NCBI GenBank assembly: GCA_021730945.1
Contig: JAKFYH010000057.1
Coordinates: forward strand, 1-48,539
Direction of reading: 5' to 3'
DNA length: 48,539 nucleotides
DNA from: Acidobacteriota bacterium
Lineage (GTDB): Bacteria > Acidobacteriota > Vicinamibacteria > Vicinamibacterales > UBA2999
A program made the translations under genes and the position numbers. Of the stretch, positions 11,538 to 20,027 are shown one piece after another (within the stretch, counting starts at the first letter, position 1; each line of letters begins with the position of its first letter). The notes under the pieces are model-generated. The model made no database searches. It worked only from the letters and a program-made list of their open reading frames with translations, and had not been told where the DNA came from.

Positions 11538-13622
11538 CTACTGGCCGATCCAGTCGACGCCGTCCCAGATCCGGATGCGCTCGATGGTGTCCCACTGCTG
11601 CAGCCGATCGACCACGTCCATGCCTGAGATCACCTGGCCGAACACCGTGTAGCGGCCATCGAGGTGCGGCTGCGGCGAGTGGGTAATGAAGAACTGGCTC
11701 CCGCCGGTATCGGCCCAGTCGAGCGCCATGCCGACGGTGCCCCGCACATACGGCCGCTGGTTGATCTCGTCGCGAATGGTGTAGCCGGGCCCGCCTTCAC
11801 CGTCGCCGCGCGGGTCGCCGTCCTGCACCACGAAATCGGAAACGACCCGGTGCAACTGGACGCCACGAAAATAGTTCTTCCGCGCGAGGGCAATGAGGTT
11901 GGCCACCGTCCGGGGGGCATCAAGCACGGCCAGTTCGATCTGGATCGTGCCCTTGCTGGTGTCGATGTAGGCCGAGGGCGAATACTCCGGCGACACGAAC
12001 GTGTCGACCGCCGCCAACTCAGGCGCCAGCGGCGGCGGCGCGGGCCGCATGGCCGAAACGTCGGCGCCCGGATCGAGCTTCTTCAGTTGCTCGGCCGCGC
12101 GCAGGCGTACCGCCCAATCCTTGTCGGCCAGGGCCGCCACCAACAGCGGGCGGGCGGCACCCGGGTCGACCGCGGTCAGCGCGTCGAGCGTGGCGGTGCG
12201 GGCCACGTAGAGCCCGTCTCGCTGTGACAGCGCCAGCGCCTCGGTCAACGCCGCAGTCACGCCCGGTGCCTTGAGCGTGGCGAGCGCGCGGGCCGCCGCC
12301 GCTCGAACCACCTGGTCGTCGGCCTTCAGTCGTGCCAGCAAATCGGGAATCGCCCCGGCCGCGCCGACCTTGGCCAACGCATCGATCGCCGCGGGAATCA
12401 CCCGCTGGTCGGGATCCCTCAACAAACTGGTCAGGGGCTGCTCGCCGCGCTCCCTGCCCAATTCCCCCAGCGTGGTCGCCAACGCCGCCCGCACGGACCA
12501 GTGGTCGTCCAGGTCGAGCCCGGAAATCGCCGTGATGAACGTGTCGGGGTCGGTGCGCGCCAGCGCTTGCAGCGCCGCGGAGCGCGCCGACGGCCACGAT
12601 GCCGACACCAGGTCGATCAATAGATCCACCGCGCCGGGATGGCGAAGCTGCCCCAGCGCGACAATCGATTCAAGCTGCAGGTTCTGGTCGACCTGGTTGG
12701 TGGCAATCAGACGCATCAGCACCGGGGCGGCGCGAGCATCGTCCAGCCGCGCCAGGCCGCGGACGGCCTGAATGCGCACGGCCAGCGGTTCACTGGTGTT
12801 GCCGGCAATGGCGAGCAAGGGTGTGGCGGCGCGCTGGTCCTTGAGCCCGGCCAGCCCGCGGACGGCAAAGGAACGCGTCAACTGGCCATCGCCCGCCAGC
12901 AGCGCCAGAAGCGCCGGCGCCGCGCGAGGGTCATTGATACGCTGCAGTGCGTAAGCCACCGGCCACCAACGGCTGCGCGGCTGTCCGTCGCGATCGATCA
13001 CGGCGGCAGCCAACGCATCGTAGGAGCCAAGCCGCACCAGGGCGTAGACACCCAGGCGGATCGCCTCTACCGGCGGCGGTTTCGGCGCGCCCATGTCGTC
13101 GGCATTGAGGCCATTGAGCGCGCCCGTGGCGACGTGGGCGGCGACCATGGCGCCCACGGCCGGCGCCGCCGGCGTGTGCGCGATCAGGCCCAGCGCCTCG
13201 GCGGCTCGCCCCTGGATCGTCGGGTCGGAGTCGGCCAGTGCCGTCAGCAGCGCCGGCGCGGCGACGGCGTCGCCGATCAAGCCCATGGCAAACGCCGCCA
13301 TCTGCCGCACTTCCAGGTCCGTGTCACTCTCGAGCAGCCTGACCAGGCCGGGCACGGCAGCGGGCAATCGAACGCGGCCGGTGGCCAGCGCCGCCCGCCG
13401 ACGCACGCGCGCTTCGGGATCATTCAAGAGGGCGAGCAGATCGCCGCCGCCGCCCTGCAACTGCCGTTCGTCTTCGAGTTGCAGGATCCACCGCATCTTC
13501 TGGTGGTAGGCGGTGACGGGCGGGGTCGGGCTGATCTGCGGCGTGACCGCGGGTCCGCACGCGCCGGCGGCCAGCAACGCGGCAAACGCGATCAGCACCC
13601 GGGGAGACAGCGGTTGGCTCAT
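11538..13622 (-). CDS. HEAT-repeat/cyclophilin peptidyl-prolyl isomerase, probable lipoprotein
   Basis: The 694-residue protein has a signal peptide ending in a possible lipobox (AAGAC, Cys near 22), then more than ten HEAT-like helical repeats (e.g. DPEARVRRRAALATGRVRLP and DPDQRVIPAAIDALAKVGAA) to about residue 500. A cyclophilin domain follows at about 535-690. Its active-site segments LHRVVSDFVVQDGDP and GGSQFFITHSP keep the catalytic Arg and the Gln/Phe positions. The HEAT array is likely a binding scaffold that presents envelope proteins to the isomerase. The ATG at 13622 is chosen because it begins the signal peptide and has GGGGAG upstream; the longer reading adds 30 unconserved residues. 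It follows the enolase-family gene by 16 nt. Confidence 0.88.
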   Translation of the reverse strand: MSQPLSPRVLIAFAALLAAGACGPAVTPQISPTPPVTAYHQKMRWILQLEDERQLQGGGGDLLALLNDPEARVRRRAALATGRVRLPAAVPGLVRLLESDTDLEVRQMAAFAMGLIGDAVAAPALLTALADSDPTIQGRAAEALGLIAHTPAAPAVGAMVAAHVATGALNGLNADDMGAPKPPPVEAIRLGVYALVRLGSYDALAAAVIDRDGQPRSRWWPVAYALQRINDPRAAPALLALLAGDGQLTRSFAVRGLAGLKDQRAATPLLAIAGNTSEPLAVRIQAVRGLARLDDARAAPVLMRLIATNQVDQNLQLESIVALGQLRHPGAVDLLIDLVSASWPSARSAALQALARTDPDTFITAISGLDLDDHWSVRAALATTLGELGRERGEQPLTSLLRDPDQRVIPAAIDALAKVGAAGAIPDLLARLKADDQVVRAAAARALATLKAPGVTAALTEALALSQRDGLYVARTATLDALTAVDPGAARPLLVAALADKDWAVRLRAAEQLKKLDPGADVSAMRPAPPPLAPELAAVDTFVSPEYSPSAYIDTSKGTIQIELAVLDAPRTVANLIALARKNYFRGVQLHRVVSDFVVQDGDPRGDGEGGPGYTIRDEINQRPYVRGTVGMALDWADTGGSQFFITHSPQPHLDGRYTVFGQVISGMDVVDRLQQWDTIERIRIWDGVDWIGQ

Positions 13623-13638
13623 TGGTAGCGGCTCCCCG

Positions 13639-14754
13639 TCAGGTGGTGGCCGGCAGCGCGAGGTGACGCAGGGTGGCCTGGTCAATCCGTGCGCGCACGA
13701 TGTTGACGCCAATTCCCGGCCCGGTCGGCACGGAAATAGTGCCGTCGGCCGCGACCTCGATCGCCGGCTCGATCAGATCCTGCTGGTAGTACCGTTTGCT
13801 GGCGGAGATGTCGCCCGGCAGGGTGAAGTTCGGCAGGCTGGCCAGGTGGATGTTGTGGGCGCGGCCAATACCGCTTTCGAGCATGCCGCCATGCCAGACA
13901 GCAATGCCGTGCGCCGCGCACAGGTCGTGCAGTTCGATCGAGGCACGATGTCCGCCGACCCGGCCGGGCTTGATGTTGATGATCTTGCAGGCCCTGGCCT
14001 CAATCGCATCGCGGGCGATGCGAACCGTATGAATCGACTCATCCAGGCACACCGGAGTCGTAATCCGCTGCTGCAACACCGCATGGTCCATCACATCGTC
14101 GTAATCGAGTGGCTGCTCAATCAGCAGCAGGCCGAAGGGGTCGAGGCGGGCGAGCAGGGCGGCATCGGCGAGCGTGTAGGCGGCGTTGGCGTCGACCTGC
14201 AGCGGAATGTCGCCGAACCTGGCCCGGATGCGCTCGACCGCTTCAATGTCCCAGCCCGGCTTGATCTTGATCTTGATGCGCTGGTAGCCGGCCGCCAGTT
14301 CGCGTTCGACCTTCTCCAGTAACTGGTCGAACGAATCCTGGATGCCGATCGAGACGCCCGAGGCGATGCGGTCGCGGGTGCCGCCCAGCACCGCGGCCAG
14401 CGGCTGGCCGGTGATGCGCGCGTAGAGATCCCAGGCGGCCATCTCGACGCCGGCCTTGGCCATGTTGTGGCCGCGGATGCGGGCGAGCGCGGGGAACACG
14501 TCGCGCGGGTGGCTGAAGTCCTGCCCAATCACCAGCGGCGCGATGAACCCCTCGGTGATGTGCCATACCGTCTCGGTAGTTTCGCTGCTGTAGTACGGAT
14601 TGGCCTCGGCGACCGACTCGCCCCAGCCTTCGTGTCCGTCGCCTTCGACCCGCACCAGCACAAACGTGCGGTCGTAGCTTCGCCCGAAGCTGGTCTCGAA
14701 GAAGTGGACCAGCGGCAGCCGGCAGAGGAACAACTCGATCTTTTCGATTCTCAC
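13639..14754 (-). CDS. Enolase-superfamily enzyme: o-succinylbenzoate synthase / N-succinylamino acid racemase type
   Basis: The 371-residue protein has the muconate lactonizing enzyme fold. The catalytic Lys pair lies in IKIKIKPGW (about 176-184) and IINIKPGR. Metal ligands are in VDANAAY, LIEQPL and LDESIH. GGMLESGIGRAHN is characteristic of the MenC/NSAR subgroup. No other menaquinone genes are nearby, so N-succinylamino acid racemase activity or a related dipeptide/acyl-amino acid reaction is as likely as MenC. It starts with GTG without a Shine-Dalgarno. TATAGT lies 8 nt upstream and overlaps the divergent promoter of the kinase gene. Confidence 0.85.
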   Translation of the reverse strand: MRIEKIELFLCRLPLVHFFETSFGRSYDRTFVLVRVEGDGHEGWGESVAEANPYYSSETTETVWHITEGFIAPLVIGQDFSHPRDVFPALARIRGHNMAKAGVEMAAWDLYARITGQPLAAVLGGTRDRIASGVSIGIQDSFDQLLEKVERELAAGYQRIKIKIKPGWDIEAVERIRARFGDIPLQVDANAAYTLADAALLARLDPFGLLLIEQPLDYDDVMDHAVLQQRITTPVCLDESIHTVRIARDAIEARACKIINIKPGRVGGHRASIELHDLCAAHGIAVWHGGMLESGIGRAHNIHLASLPNFTLPGDISASKRYYQQDLIEPAIEVAADGTISVPTGPGIGVNIVRARIDQATLRHLALPATT

Positions 14755-14762
14755 AGCTACAA

Positions 14763-14770
14763 ACTATACT
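14763..14770. promoter_or_regulatory. Overlapping divergent -10 elements
   Basis: TATACT on the plus strand (14765-14770) serves the kinase GTG at 14781. TATAGT on the minus strand (14768-14763) serves the enolase-family GTG at 14754. The coding starts are only 26 bp apart, so both -35 regions would lie inside the opposite gene. The -35 boxes are weak. Confidence 0.55.
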
Positions 14771-14780
14771 CGCCAGCGCA

Positions 14781-15422
14781 GTGGCCTTTCACTATCTCGC
14801 CATCGAAGGCCCGATCGGGGTTGGCAAGACGCGCCTGGCTGAACGCCTGGCGACCCGCCTCGAGGCAACGACGATTCTCGAAGACGCCGAGAACCCGTTT
14901 CTCACCGACTTCTACGCCGATCGGCCCGGCTCGGCGCTGCAGACGCAACTGTTCTACCTGCTGAACCGCCACCGCCAGCTCACCAGCAAGCGCCAGGCCG
15001 ATCTCTTCCTCCAGTCCAGCGTGTGCGACTACGTCTTCGACAAGGACAAGATTTTCGCCTACCTGAACCTGGACGATAACGAGCTGTTCATCTACCAGCG
15101 GCTGTTCGACCTGTTGGCCAAGGACGTGCCGCCACCCGATCTGGTCGTCTACCTCCAGGCGCCCACCGAGCTGCTGCTGAAACGGCTCCGTGACCGGCCG
15201 GTGGATCCCGACGCCGACGCGCGGCCGGTGCCAGACGAGGACTACCTGCGCGAACTGAACGAGGCCTACCAGCATTTCTTTTTTCACTACTCGGCCACAC
15301 CGCTCCTGGTGGTCGAAACCTCGGAGTTCGACCCCGAATCGGACGATGCGGCGCTGGACGAGCTGGTGCGGCAGATCAAGGGGATGGGCAAGGGCACGCG
15401 TTACTACATCGCGCGCAAGTAG
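14781..15422 (+). CDS. Deoxynucleoside kinase family protein
   Basis: The 213-residue protein begins with a P-loop (IEGPIGVGKT, about 7-16) and has the family's helical substrate region (LLNRHRQL, DLFLQSSVCDYVFDKDKIFA) and the base/phosphate-binding LVVYLQAPTELLLKRLRDR, with an LID-type Arg-rich loop. It would phosphorylate deoxyadenosine, deoxyguanosine or deoxycytidine for salvage. The DRS motif of the canonical family is replaced by CDYVFDKDK. It starts with GTG and has no ribosome binding site. It is divergent from the enolase-family gene and followed by a hairpin before accD. Confidence 0.88.
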   Translation: MAFHYLAIEGPIGVGKTRLAERLATRLEATTILEDAENPFLTDFYADRPGSALQTQLFYLLNRHRQLTSKRQADLFLQSSVCDYVFDKDKIFAYLNLDDNELFIYQRLFDLLAKDVPPPDLVVYLQAPTELLLKRLRDRPVDPDADARPVPDEDYLRELNEAYQHFFFHYSATPLLVVETSEFDPESDDAALDELVRQIKGMGKGTRYYIARK

Positions 15423-15440
15423 CCCGCCGGCACCGCCGTG

Positions 15441-15464
15441 ACGACAAACCGGAGGGTTTGTCGT
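15441..15464. repeat. Perfect 10-bp stem-loop upstream of accD
   Basis: ACGACAAACC (15441-15450), loop GGAG, GGTTTGTCGT (15455-15464). No T-run follows, so it is not a standard terminator for the kinase gene. It ends 13 nt before the accD ATG. A related hairpin lies at 199-221. Confidence 0.6.
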
Positions 15465-15477
15465 AAGCTGGTCGGAT

Positions 15478-16344
15478 ATGGCTTGGTTCAAGAAGGCGCG
15501 CAAGCCGATCGCCACGCCCGAGAAGTCCAGCCGTGTCCCGGAAGGTCTGTGGGTCAAGTGTCCCGAGTGCGACACCATCATCTACACCAAGGATCTCGTC
15601 AAGAACCTGCACGTGTGCGGCAAGTGCGCCCACCACTTCCGGCTCTCGGCCACCGAGCGCCTCAAGACCCTGTTTGACGGCGAACGGTGGGAGGAACTGG
15701 CACCCAACCTCACCTCGAACGATCCGCTGAAGTTCACCGATACCAAGCCGTACAAGTCGCGGCTGGCGAACACGCAGAAGGCCACCGGCCAGAAGGACGC
15801 GGTGATTGTCGGCGTCGGCCGCATCAATGGTGTCGAGGCGGTGGTGGCGTCGATGGAGTACAGCTTCATCGGCGGGTCGATGGGGGTGGTCGTGGGCGAG
15901 AAGATCGTCCGCGGTATCGAGTTGGCGCTGGCCCGCCGGGCGCCGGTCGTCATCGTGTCGTGTTCGGGCGGCGCTCGCATGATGGAAGGCGCGTTGTCGC
16001 TGATGCAGATGGCCAAGATCTCGGCGGCGTTGGCCCGCCTGGATCGCGCCAAGCTGCCCTACATCTCGCTGCTCACCGATCCGACTACCGGCGGCGTGAC
16101 GGCGAGCTTTGCCATGCTCGGCGACCTCAACATCGCCGAGCCCAAGGCCCTGATCGGTTTTGCCGGTCCGCGGGTGATCGAACAGACCATTCGCCAGAAG
16201 CTGCCTGACGGTTTCCAGCGCAGCGAGTTCCTGCTCGAACGGGGCATGCTCGACCTGGTCGTGGATCGGCGCGAACTCAAGGCGATCCTGGAGAAGACGA
16301 TCCGCTTCATGAGCAGCAGCCCCGTCACCCAGCCCGAGGGCTGA
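15478..16344 (+). CDS. accD: Acetyl-CoA carboxylase carboxyltransferase subunit beta
   Basis: AccD forms the carboxyltransferase with AccA and makes malonyl-CoA for fatty acid synthesis. The 288-residue protein has the N-terminal zinc ribbon C-P-E-C ... C-G-K-C (about 22-44), LFDGERWEEL, the oxyanion-hole segment SCSGGARMMEG and TDPTTGGVTASFAMLGD. Length and motifs are complete. accA is not in the window, which is common. No clear Shine-Dalgarno precedes the ATG. The stop overlaps the folC start by one base, and accD-folC is a widely conserved pair. Confidence 0.97.
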   Translation: MAWFKKARKPIATPEKSSRVPEGLWVKCPECDTIIYTKDLVKNLHVCGKCAHHFRLSATERLKTLFDGERWEELAPNLTSNDPLKFTDTKPYKSRLANTQKATGQKDAVIVGVGRINGVEAVVASMEYSFIGGSMGVVVGEKIVRGIELALARRAPVVIVSCSGGARMMEGALSLMQMAKISAALARLDRAKLPYISLLTDPTTGGVTASFAMLGDLNIAEPKALIGFAGPRVIEQTIRQKLPDGFQRSEFLLERGMLDLVVDRRELKAILEKTIRFMSSSPVTQPEG

Positions 16345-17600
16345 TGGGCGCGCTCGAACGGCTGTTCGCGCTCGAACAGTTCGGCATCAAGCTGGGGCTC
16401 GACAACATCGGCGCCATCATGGCGGCGCTCGACCATCCGGAACGGGCGTGGCGCTCGGTCCATATCGCCGGCACCAACGGCAAGGGATCGGTCGCCGCGA
16501 TGGTCGAACGGGGCCTGCGGGCGGCCGGGCTCAAGACCGGCCGCTACACCTCGCCACACCTCGACAGCATTGAAGAACGGGTGGCGATCAACGGCGAGCC
16601 GGTCGACCGCGAGACCTTCGTCGCCGCCACGGGCGTGGTGTTCGAGGCAGTGGATCGCGCCACCACGGCGGGCACGCTGACGGTCGTGCCGACCTTCTTC
16701 GAGGTGTCCACCGCGGTAGCTTTCGAGATTTTCCGCCAGGCGCGGGTGGACGTCGCGGTGGTCGAGGTCGGCCTGGGCGGGCGCTTTGACGCCACCAACG
16801 TGCTGGCGCCGGAGATTACCGCGATCACGTCGATCGCGCTCGACCACGAACGCCATCTTGGCAGCACGCTGTCGGCGATTGCCTTCGAAAAGGCCGGCAT
16901 CGCCAAGGCCGGCACGCCGCTTGTGATTGGCCGGCTGCCTGGAGAGGCGGCGCGCCGGATCGTCACGGTGGCGGCCGCGGCCGGCGCGCCGGTGATCGAC
17001 GCGCACGCGACGACCAATGATCGGGTCTACCCGCCGCTGAAACTGGCGTTGCCAGGGCGCCATCAACTGGAGAATGCCGCCGTGGCGATCGCGATACTCG
17101 AGGCGTGGTCGGCCCGCGTGTCGCTGGTGCCGACGAGCGCGGTGATCACCGGCTTGACCGAATGCCGGTGGCCGGGGCGCCTCGAGTGGCTGCGCCTGCC
17201 GGACGGCGGGGAGCTGCTGATTGATGCGGCGCACAACCCGGCCGGGGCCGCGGCGCTCTCCACGTATCTCCAGGACACCAGCCTGGCGCCGATCCCGATC
17301 GTGCTGGCGGTGATGGAGGACAAGGACCTGGCGGCCATGGTGGCGCCCCTGGCCGCGGTCGCCGCGTCGTGGGTCGCGACCACCGTGCCGCACACGCGCG
17401 CCCGGCCGGCCGACACCCTGGCCGAGGCATTGAGGGCGCTGACACCGGCGGTCGACGTTCGGGCAGCAGCGGATCCGGAAACAGCCGTCGCGCTGGCGCT
17501 GTCGGGTTCAAAGCGGGCGGTCGCCGCCGGATCGATCTACCTGATCGGCCCGCTCCGCTCGCGCCTGCTCGCAAGCGGCGCCTCGATTATGAATCTGTAA
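16344..17600 (+). CDS. folC: Folylpolyglutamate synthase / dihydrofolate synthase
   Basis: FolC adds glutamates to folates and often also makes dihydrofolate from dihydropteroate. The 418-residue Mur-ligase-like protein shows the P-loop AGTNGKGSVAAM (about 41-52), the TSPHL segment, GLGGRFDATN, the DHERHLGSTL/FEKAGI region and the C-terminal domain signature LLIDAAHNPAGA. Translation is coupled to accD through TGATG. A hexamer repeat starts in its last codons. Confidence 0.96.
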   Translation: MGALERLFALEQFGIKLGLDNIGAIMAALDHPERAWRSVHIAGTNGKGSVAAMVERGLRAAGLKTGRYTSPHLDSIEERVAINGEPVDRETFVAATGVVFEAVDRATTAGTLTVVPTFFEVSTAVAFEIFRQARVDVAVVEVGLGGRFDATNVLAPEITAITSIALDHERHLGSTLSAIAFEKAGIAKAGTPLVIGRLPGEAARRIVTVAAAAGAPVIDAHATTNDRVYPPLKLALPGRHQLENAAVAIAILEAWSARVSLVPTSAVITGLTECRWPGRLEWLRLPDGGELLIDAAHNPAGAAALSTYLQDTSLAPIPIVLAVMEDKDLAAMVAPLAAVAASWVATTVPHTRARPADTLAEALRALTPAVDVRAAADPETAVALALSGSKRAVAAGSIYLIGPLRSRLLASGASIMNL

Positions 17601-17680
17601 CTGCAACTGCAACTGCAACTGAAACTGCAACTGAAACTGCAACTGAAACTACCAACTTTCAACTTTCAACTTTCAACTTT
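17595..17680 (+). repeat. Hexamer and heptamer tandem repeats between folC and lptD
   Basis: Nine hexamers of the type CTGCAA/CTGAAA (17595-17648; the first, CTGTAA, contains the folC stop) are followed by four perfect CAACTTT heptamers (17653-17680). The block is clearly A-richer than its surroundings and lies just upstream of the putative lptD promoter. Confidence 0.9.
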
Positions 17681-17712
17681 CAGCTCCCCGTTCTGATATT
17701 CTCGCTCTATCC

Positions 17713-20010
17713 GTGCGGTATCGCCTTTCCATCGTCCTGGCGTGCGCAGTCATGAGCCTCGTCGCGCGGCCGGCCGCGGCCCAGATTGTGCCCGGCTGGA
17801 ACACCAAGCAGTTCGCGCTCGAACGCATTGATGCCGACCGCGTCCGCCTGATGCGCGAAGTGGAGATCGAGGGCGAGACCGGCAGCGCCAATGCGGGGCA
17901 GAAGTTCTTCGCCGACGATCTCGAAATGAATCTGAAGACGGGCGAGCTCACTGCCCGCGGCAATGTGGTCTTCCAGACGCCGACCGCGCGGATTGCCGCC
18001 GAGACCGTGGTGTTCAACACCAAGACCAGGCTCGGCACCTTCACCAGCGCCACGGGCATTGCGCAACTAGGCGAGCGCGGGAAGCAGAACCAGAGCATGT
18101 TCGGGACGCTCGAACCCGACGTGTATTTCTACGGCGCGGAGATCGAGAAGATTGCCGCCGACAAGTACCGGATCAACAAGGGCGGCTTCACGACCTGTGT
18201 GCAGCCGACGCCCCGTTGGGAGATCGTCAGCGGCCGCGCCACGGTCAACCTGAACGACTACGTGGTGATGCGTAACGCGGTGGTGCGGGTCAAGAACGTG
18301 CCGGTGTTCTACCTGCCGATTCTCTACTACCCCATCCAGGAGGACGACCGCGCCACCGGCTTCCTGTTGCCGACTTACGGCGTTTCGACCTACGCCGGCT
18401 CGTCGATCAGCAACGGCTTCTTCTGGGCGGTCAACCGCAGCCAGGACCTGACGTTGTTTCACGACTGGTTCTTCACCGGCAGCACCGGCGTGGGCAGCGA
18501 GTATCGCTACCTGTTTGGACCGGCCTCGCAGGGAAATTTCCGGGCTTATTGGCTGAACGAGACCGAGTCGTTGATCAATGGCAGCCTGCGGCCGGCCCGC
18601 AAGAGCCAGATCTTCACCGGCGGGTTGAACCAGGGCCTGCCGGCCGGCCTGACCGCGCGAGCCAACGTCAACTATTCCACCGACGTCACCACTCAGCAGT
18701 TGAACAGCAACGACTTCCTGGCCGCGACCACCAGCCAGCGCACGCTGAATGGCGCGGTCTCCGGCGCGTGGGGCGGGCTCAGCCTGAATGCCGCCTACGA
18801 CCGCATGGAGTATTTCTACAACGCGACTGACTCGCAGGTGACCGGACGCGGGCCCGGGTTCACGGTTTCCTATAGCGGCCGCAAGCTGCCGGCGGTTCCG
18901 GCCTACCTGTCCCTTAACGTCGACGCGGCCAACATGCTGTACATCGGCCACTCGGTCGACAAGACCAGCGGCGTCAAGACCACGGTGGACAAGAGCTTGA
19001 ATCAGGTGGACGTGCTGCCGTCGCTGCGCGTGCCGCTCAGCACGCTGCCGTTTCTCACGGTCAACGCCACGGTGGCCTACCGCACCACCTATTTCAGCGA
19101 GAGCCTGGCCGCCGACCAGCGCACGCAACTGGACGAGGCGGTGACGCGCTCCTACGCCGACCTGCGGGCGGACCTGGTGGGTCCGGTGTTCTCGCGCGTC
19201 TTCTCCCCGAACAACGCGTTTGCCGAGCGCATGAAGCACGTGATCGAGCCCACGTTCTCGGTCCAGCGGCGGACCACGATCGAGAACCAGGAGCGGGTGC
19301 CCAACGTGCAGGGCCGCTACGACACGGTGATCGGCGGCACGACCCAGTTGTCCTATGGACTGGCCAACCGCCTGCTGGTGCGCAAGCGGGCGGCGGAGGG
19401 CGCCCAGGCCGGCGCGCCGCAGGAACTGCTGAACGTCTCGGTCCGCCAAAGCTATTACTCGGACGAGCGGGCCAGCCAGTACGACCCTGCCTACGGCTAC
19501 AGCCAGGGCCGGCCGGCCAGTCCGTTCTCGCCGATCTCGCTGTCGGCTCGCGCCATTCCCACCCGGCCGATGGCGGTTGACTTCCGGCTCGAGTACGACC
19601 CGCGCACGGAGGCTACCTACAAGGTGATCGGCTACGGCCTGAACGGCGTGTTCCGGACCAACATGGTGGAAACCTCTGCCGGCTGGAGCAAGCAGAACTA
19701 CGGCGCCTCGTCGGCCGGCCGATCGAACAACTACCTGCAGCAGAGCACCCAGTTGCGCTTCGGCGGCGGCCGTTATGGCGGCACGGTCTCGCTCAACTAC
19801 GACATCGCGCGGTCGACCCTGCTTAACCACCGCTACATTGCCTTCTACAACGCCCAGTGCTGCGGGATCTCCTTTGAGTACCTGGCGTACAACTACGGCT
19901 CCGGCACGAACCTGCTGATCGCCCAGAACCGGCGGTTCAACATGTCGTTTACGCTGGCCGGGGTCGGGTCGTTTTCCAACTTCTTCGGGGCGTTCGGTGG
20001 CGGGTCGTAA
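17713..20010 (+). CDS. lptD: LPS-assembly protein LptD
   Basis: LptD is the outer-membrane barrel that inserts lipopolysaccharide. The 765-residue protein has a signal peptide (to about AAAQ24), an OstA-like beta-jellyroll (MREVEIEGET ... FQTPTARIAAETVVFNTKT, about 48-115), then the barrel with PVFYLPILYYPIQEDDRATGF. Cys residues typical of the family's disulfides are present: the C in FTTCVQP and the paired CC near the C-terminus (NAQCCGISF). Its presence shows an LPS-bearing diderm. It starts with GTG, lacks a Shine-Dalgarno, and has TATTCT (17697-17702) 10 nt upstream. Confidence 0.95.
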   Translation: MRYRLSIVLACAVMSLVARPAAAQIVPGWNTKQFALERIDADRVRLMREVEIEGETGSANAGQKFFADDLEMNLKTGELTARGNVVFQTPTARIAAETVVFNTKTRLGTFTSATGIAQLGERGKQNQSMFGTLEPDVYFYGAEIEKIAADKYRINKGGFTTCVQPTPRWEIVSGRATVNLNDYVVMRNAVVRVKNVPVFYLPILYYPIQEDDRATGFLLPTYGVSTYAGSSISNGFFWAVNRSQDLTLFHDWFFTGSTGVGSEYRYLFGPASQGNFRAYWLNETESLINGSLRPARKSQIFTGGLNQGLPAGLTARANVNYSTDVTTQQLNSNDFLAATTSQRTLNGAVSGAWGGLSLNAAYDRMEYFYNATDSQVTGRGPGFTVSYSGRKLPAVPAYLSLNVDAANMLYIGHSVDKTSGVKTTVDKSLNQVDVLPSLRVPLSTLPFLTVNATVAYRTTYFSESLAADQRTQLDEAVTRSYADLRADLVGPVFSRVFSPNNAFAERMKHVIEPTFSVQRRTTIENQERVPNVQGRYDTVIGGTTQLSYGLANRLLVRKRAAEGAQAGAPQELLNVSVRQSYYSDERASQYDPAYGYSQGRPASPFSPISLSARAIPTRPMAVDFRLEYDPRTEATYKVIGYGLNGVFRTNMVETSAGWSKQNYGASSAGRSNNYLQQSTQLRFGGGRYGGTVSLNYDIARSTLLNHRYIAFYNAQCCGISFEYLAYNYGSGTNLLIAQNRRFNMSFTLAGVGSFSNFFGAFGGGS

Positions 20011-20027
20011 TAAGATCGTCTGCTGAC

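Noticed and set aside
13639-14754. Firm menC assignment
   Set aside because: The fold and motifs fit MenC and N-succinylamino acid racemase equally, and no other menaquinone genes are nearby.
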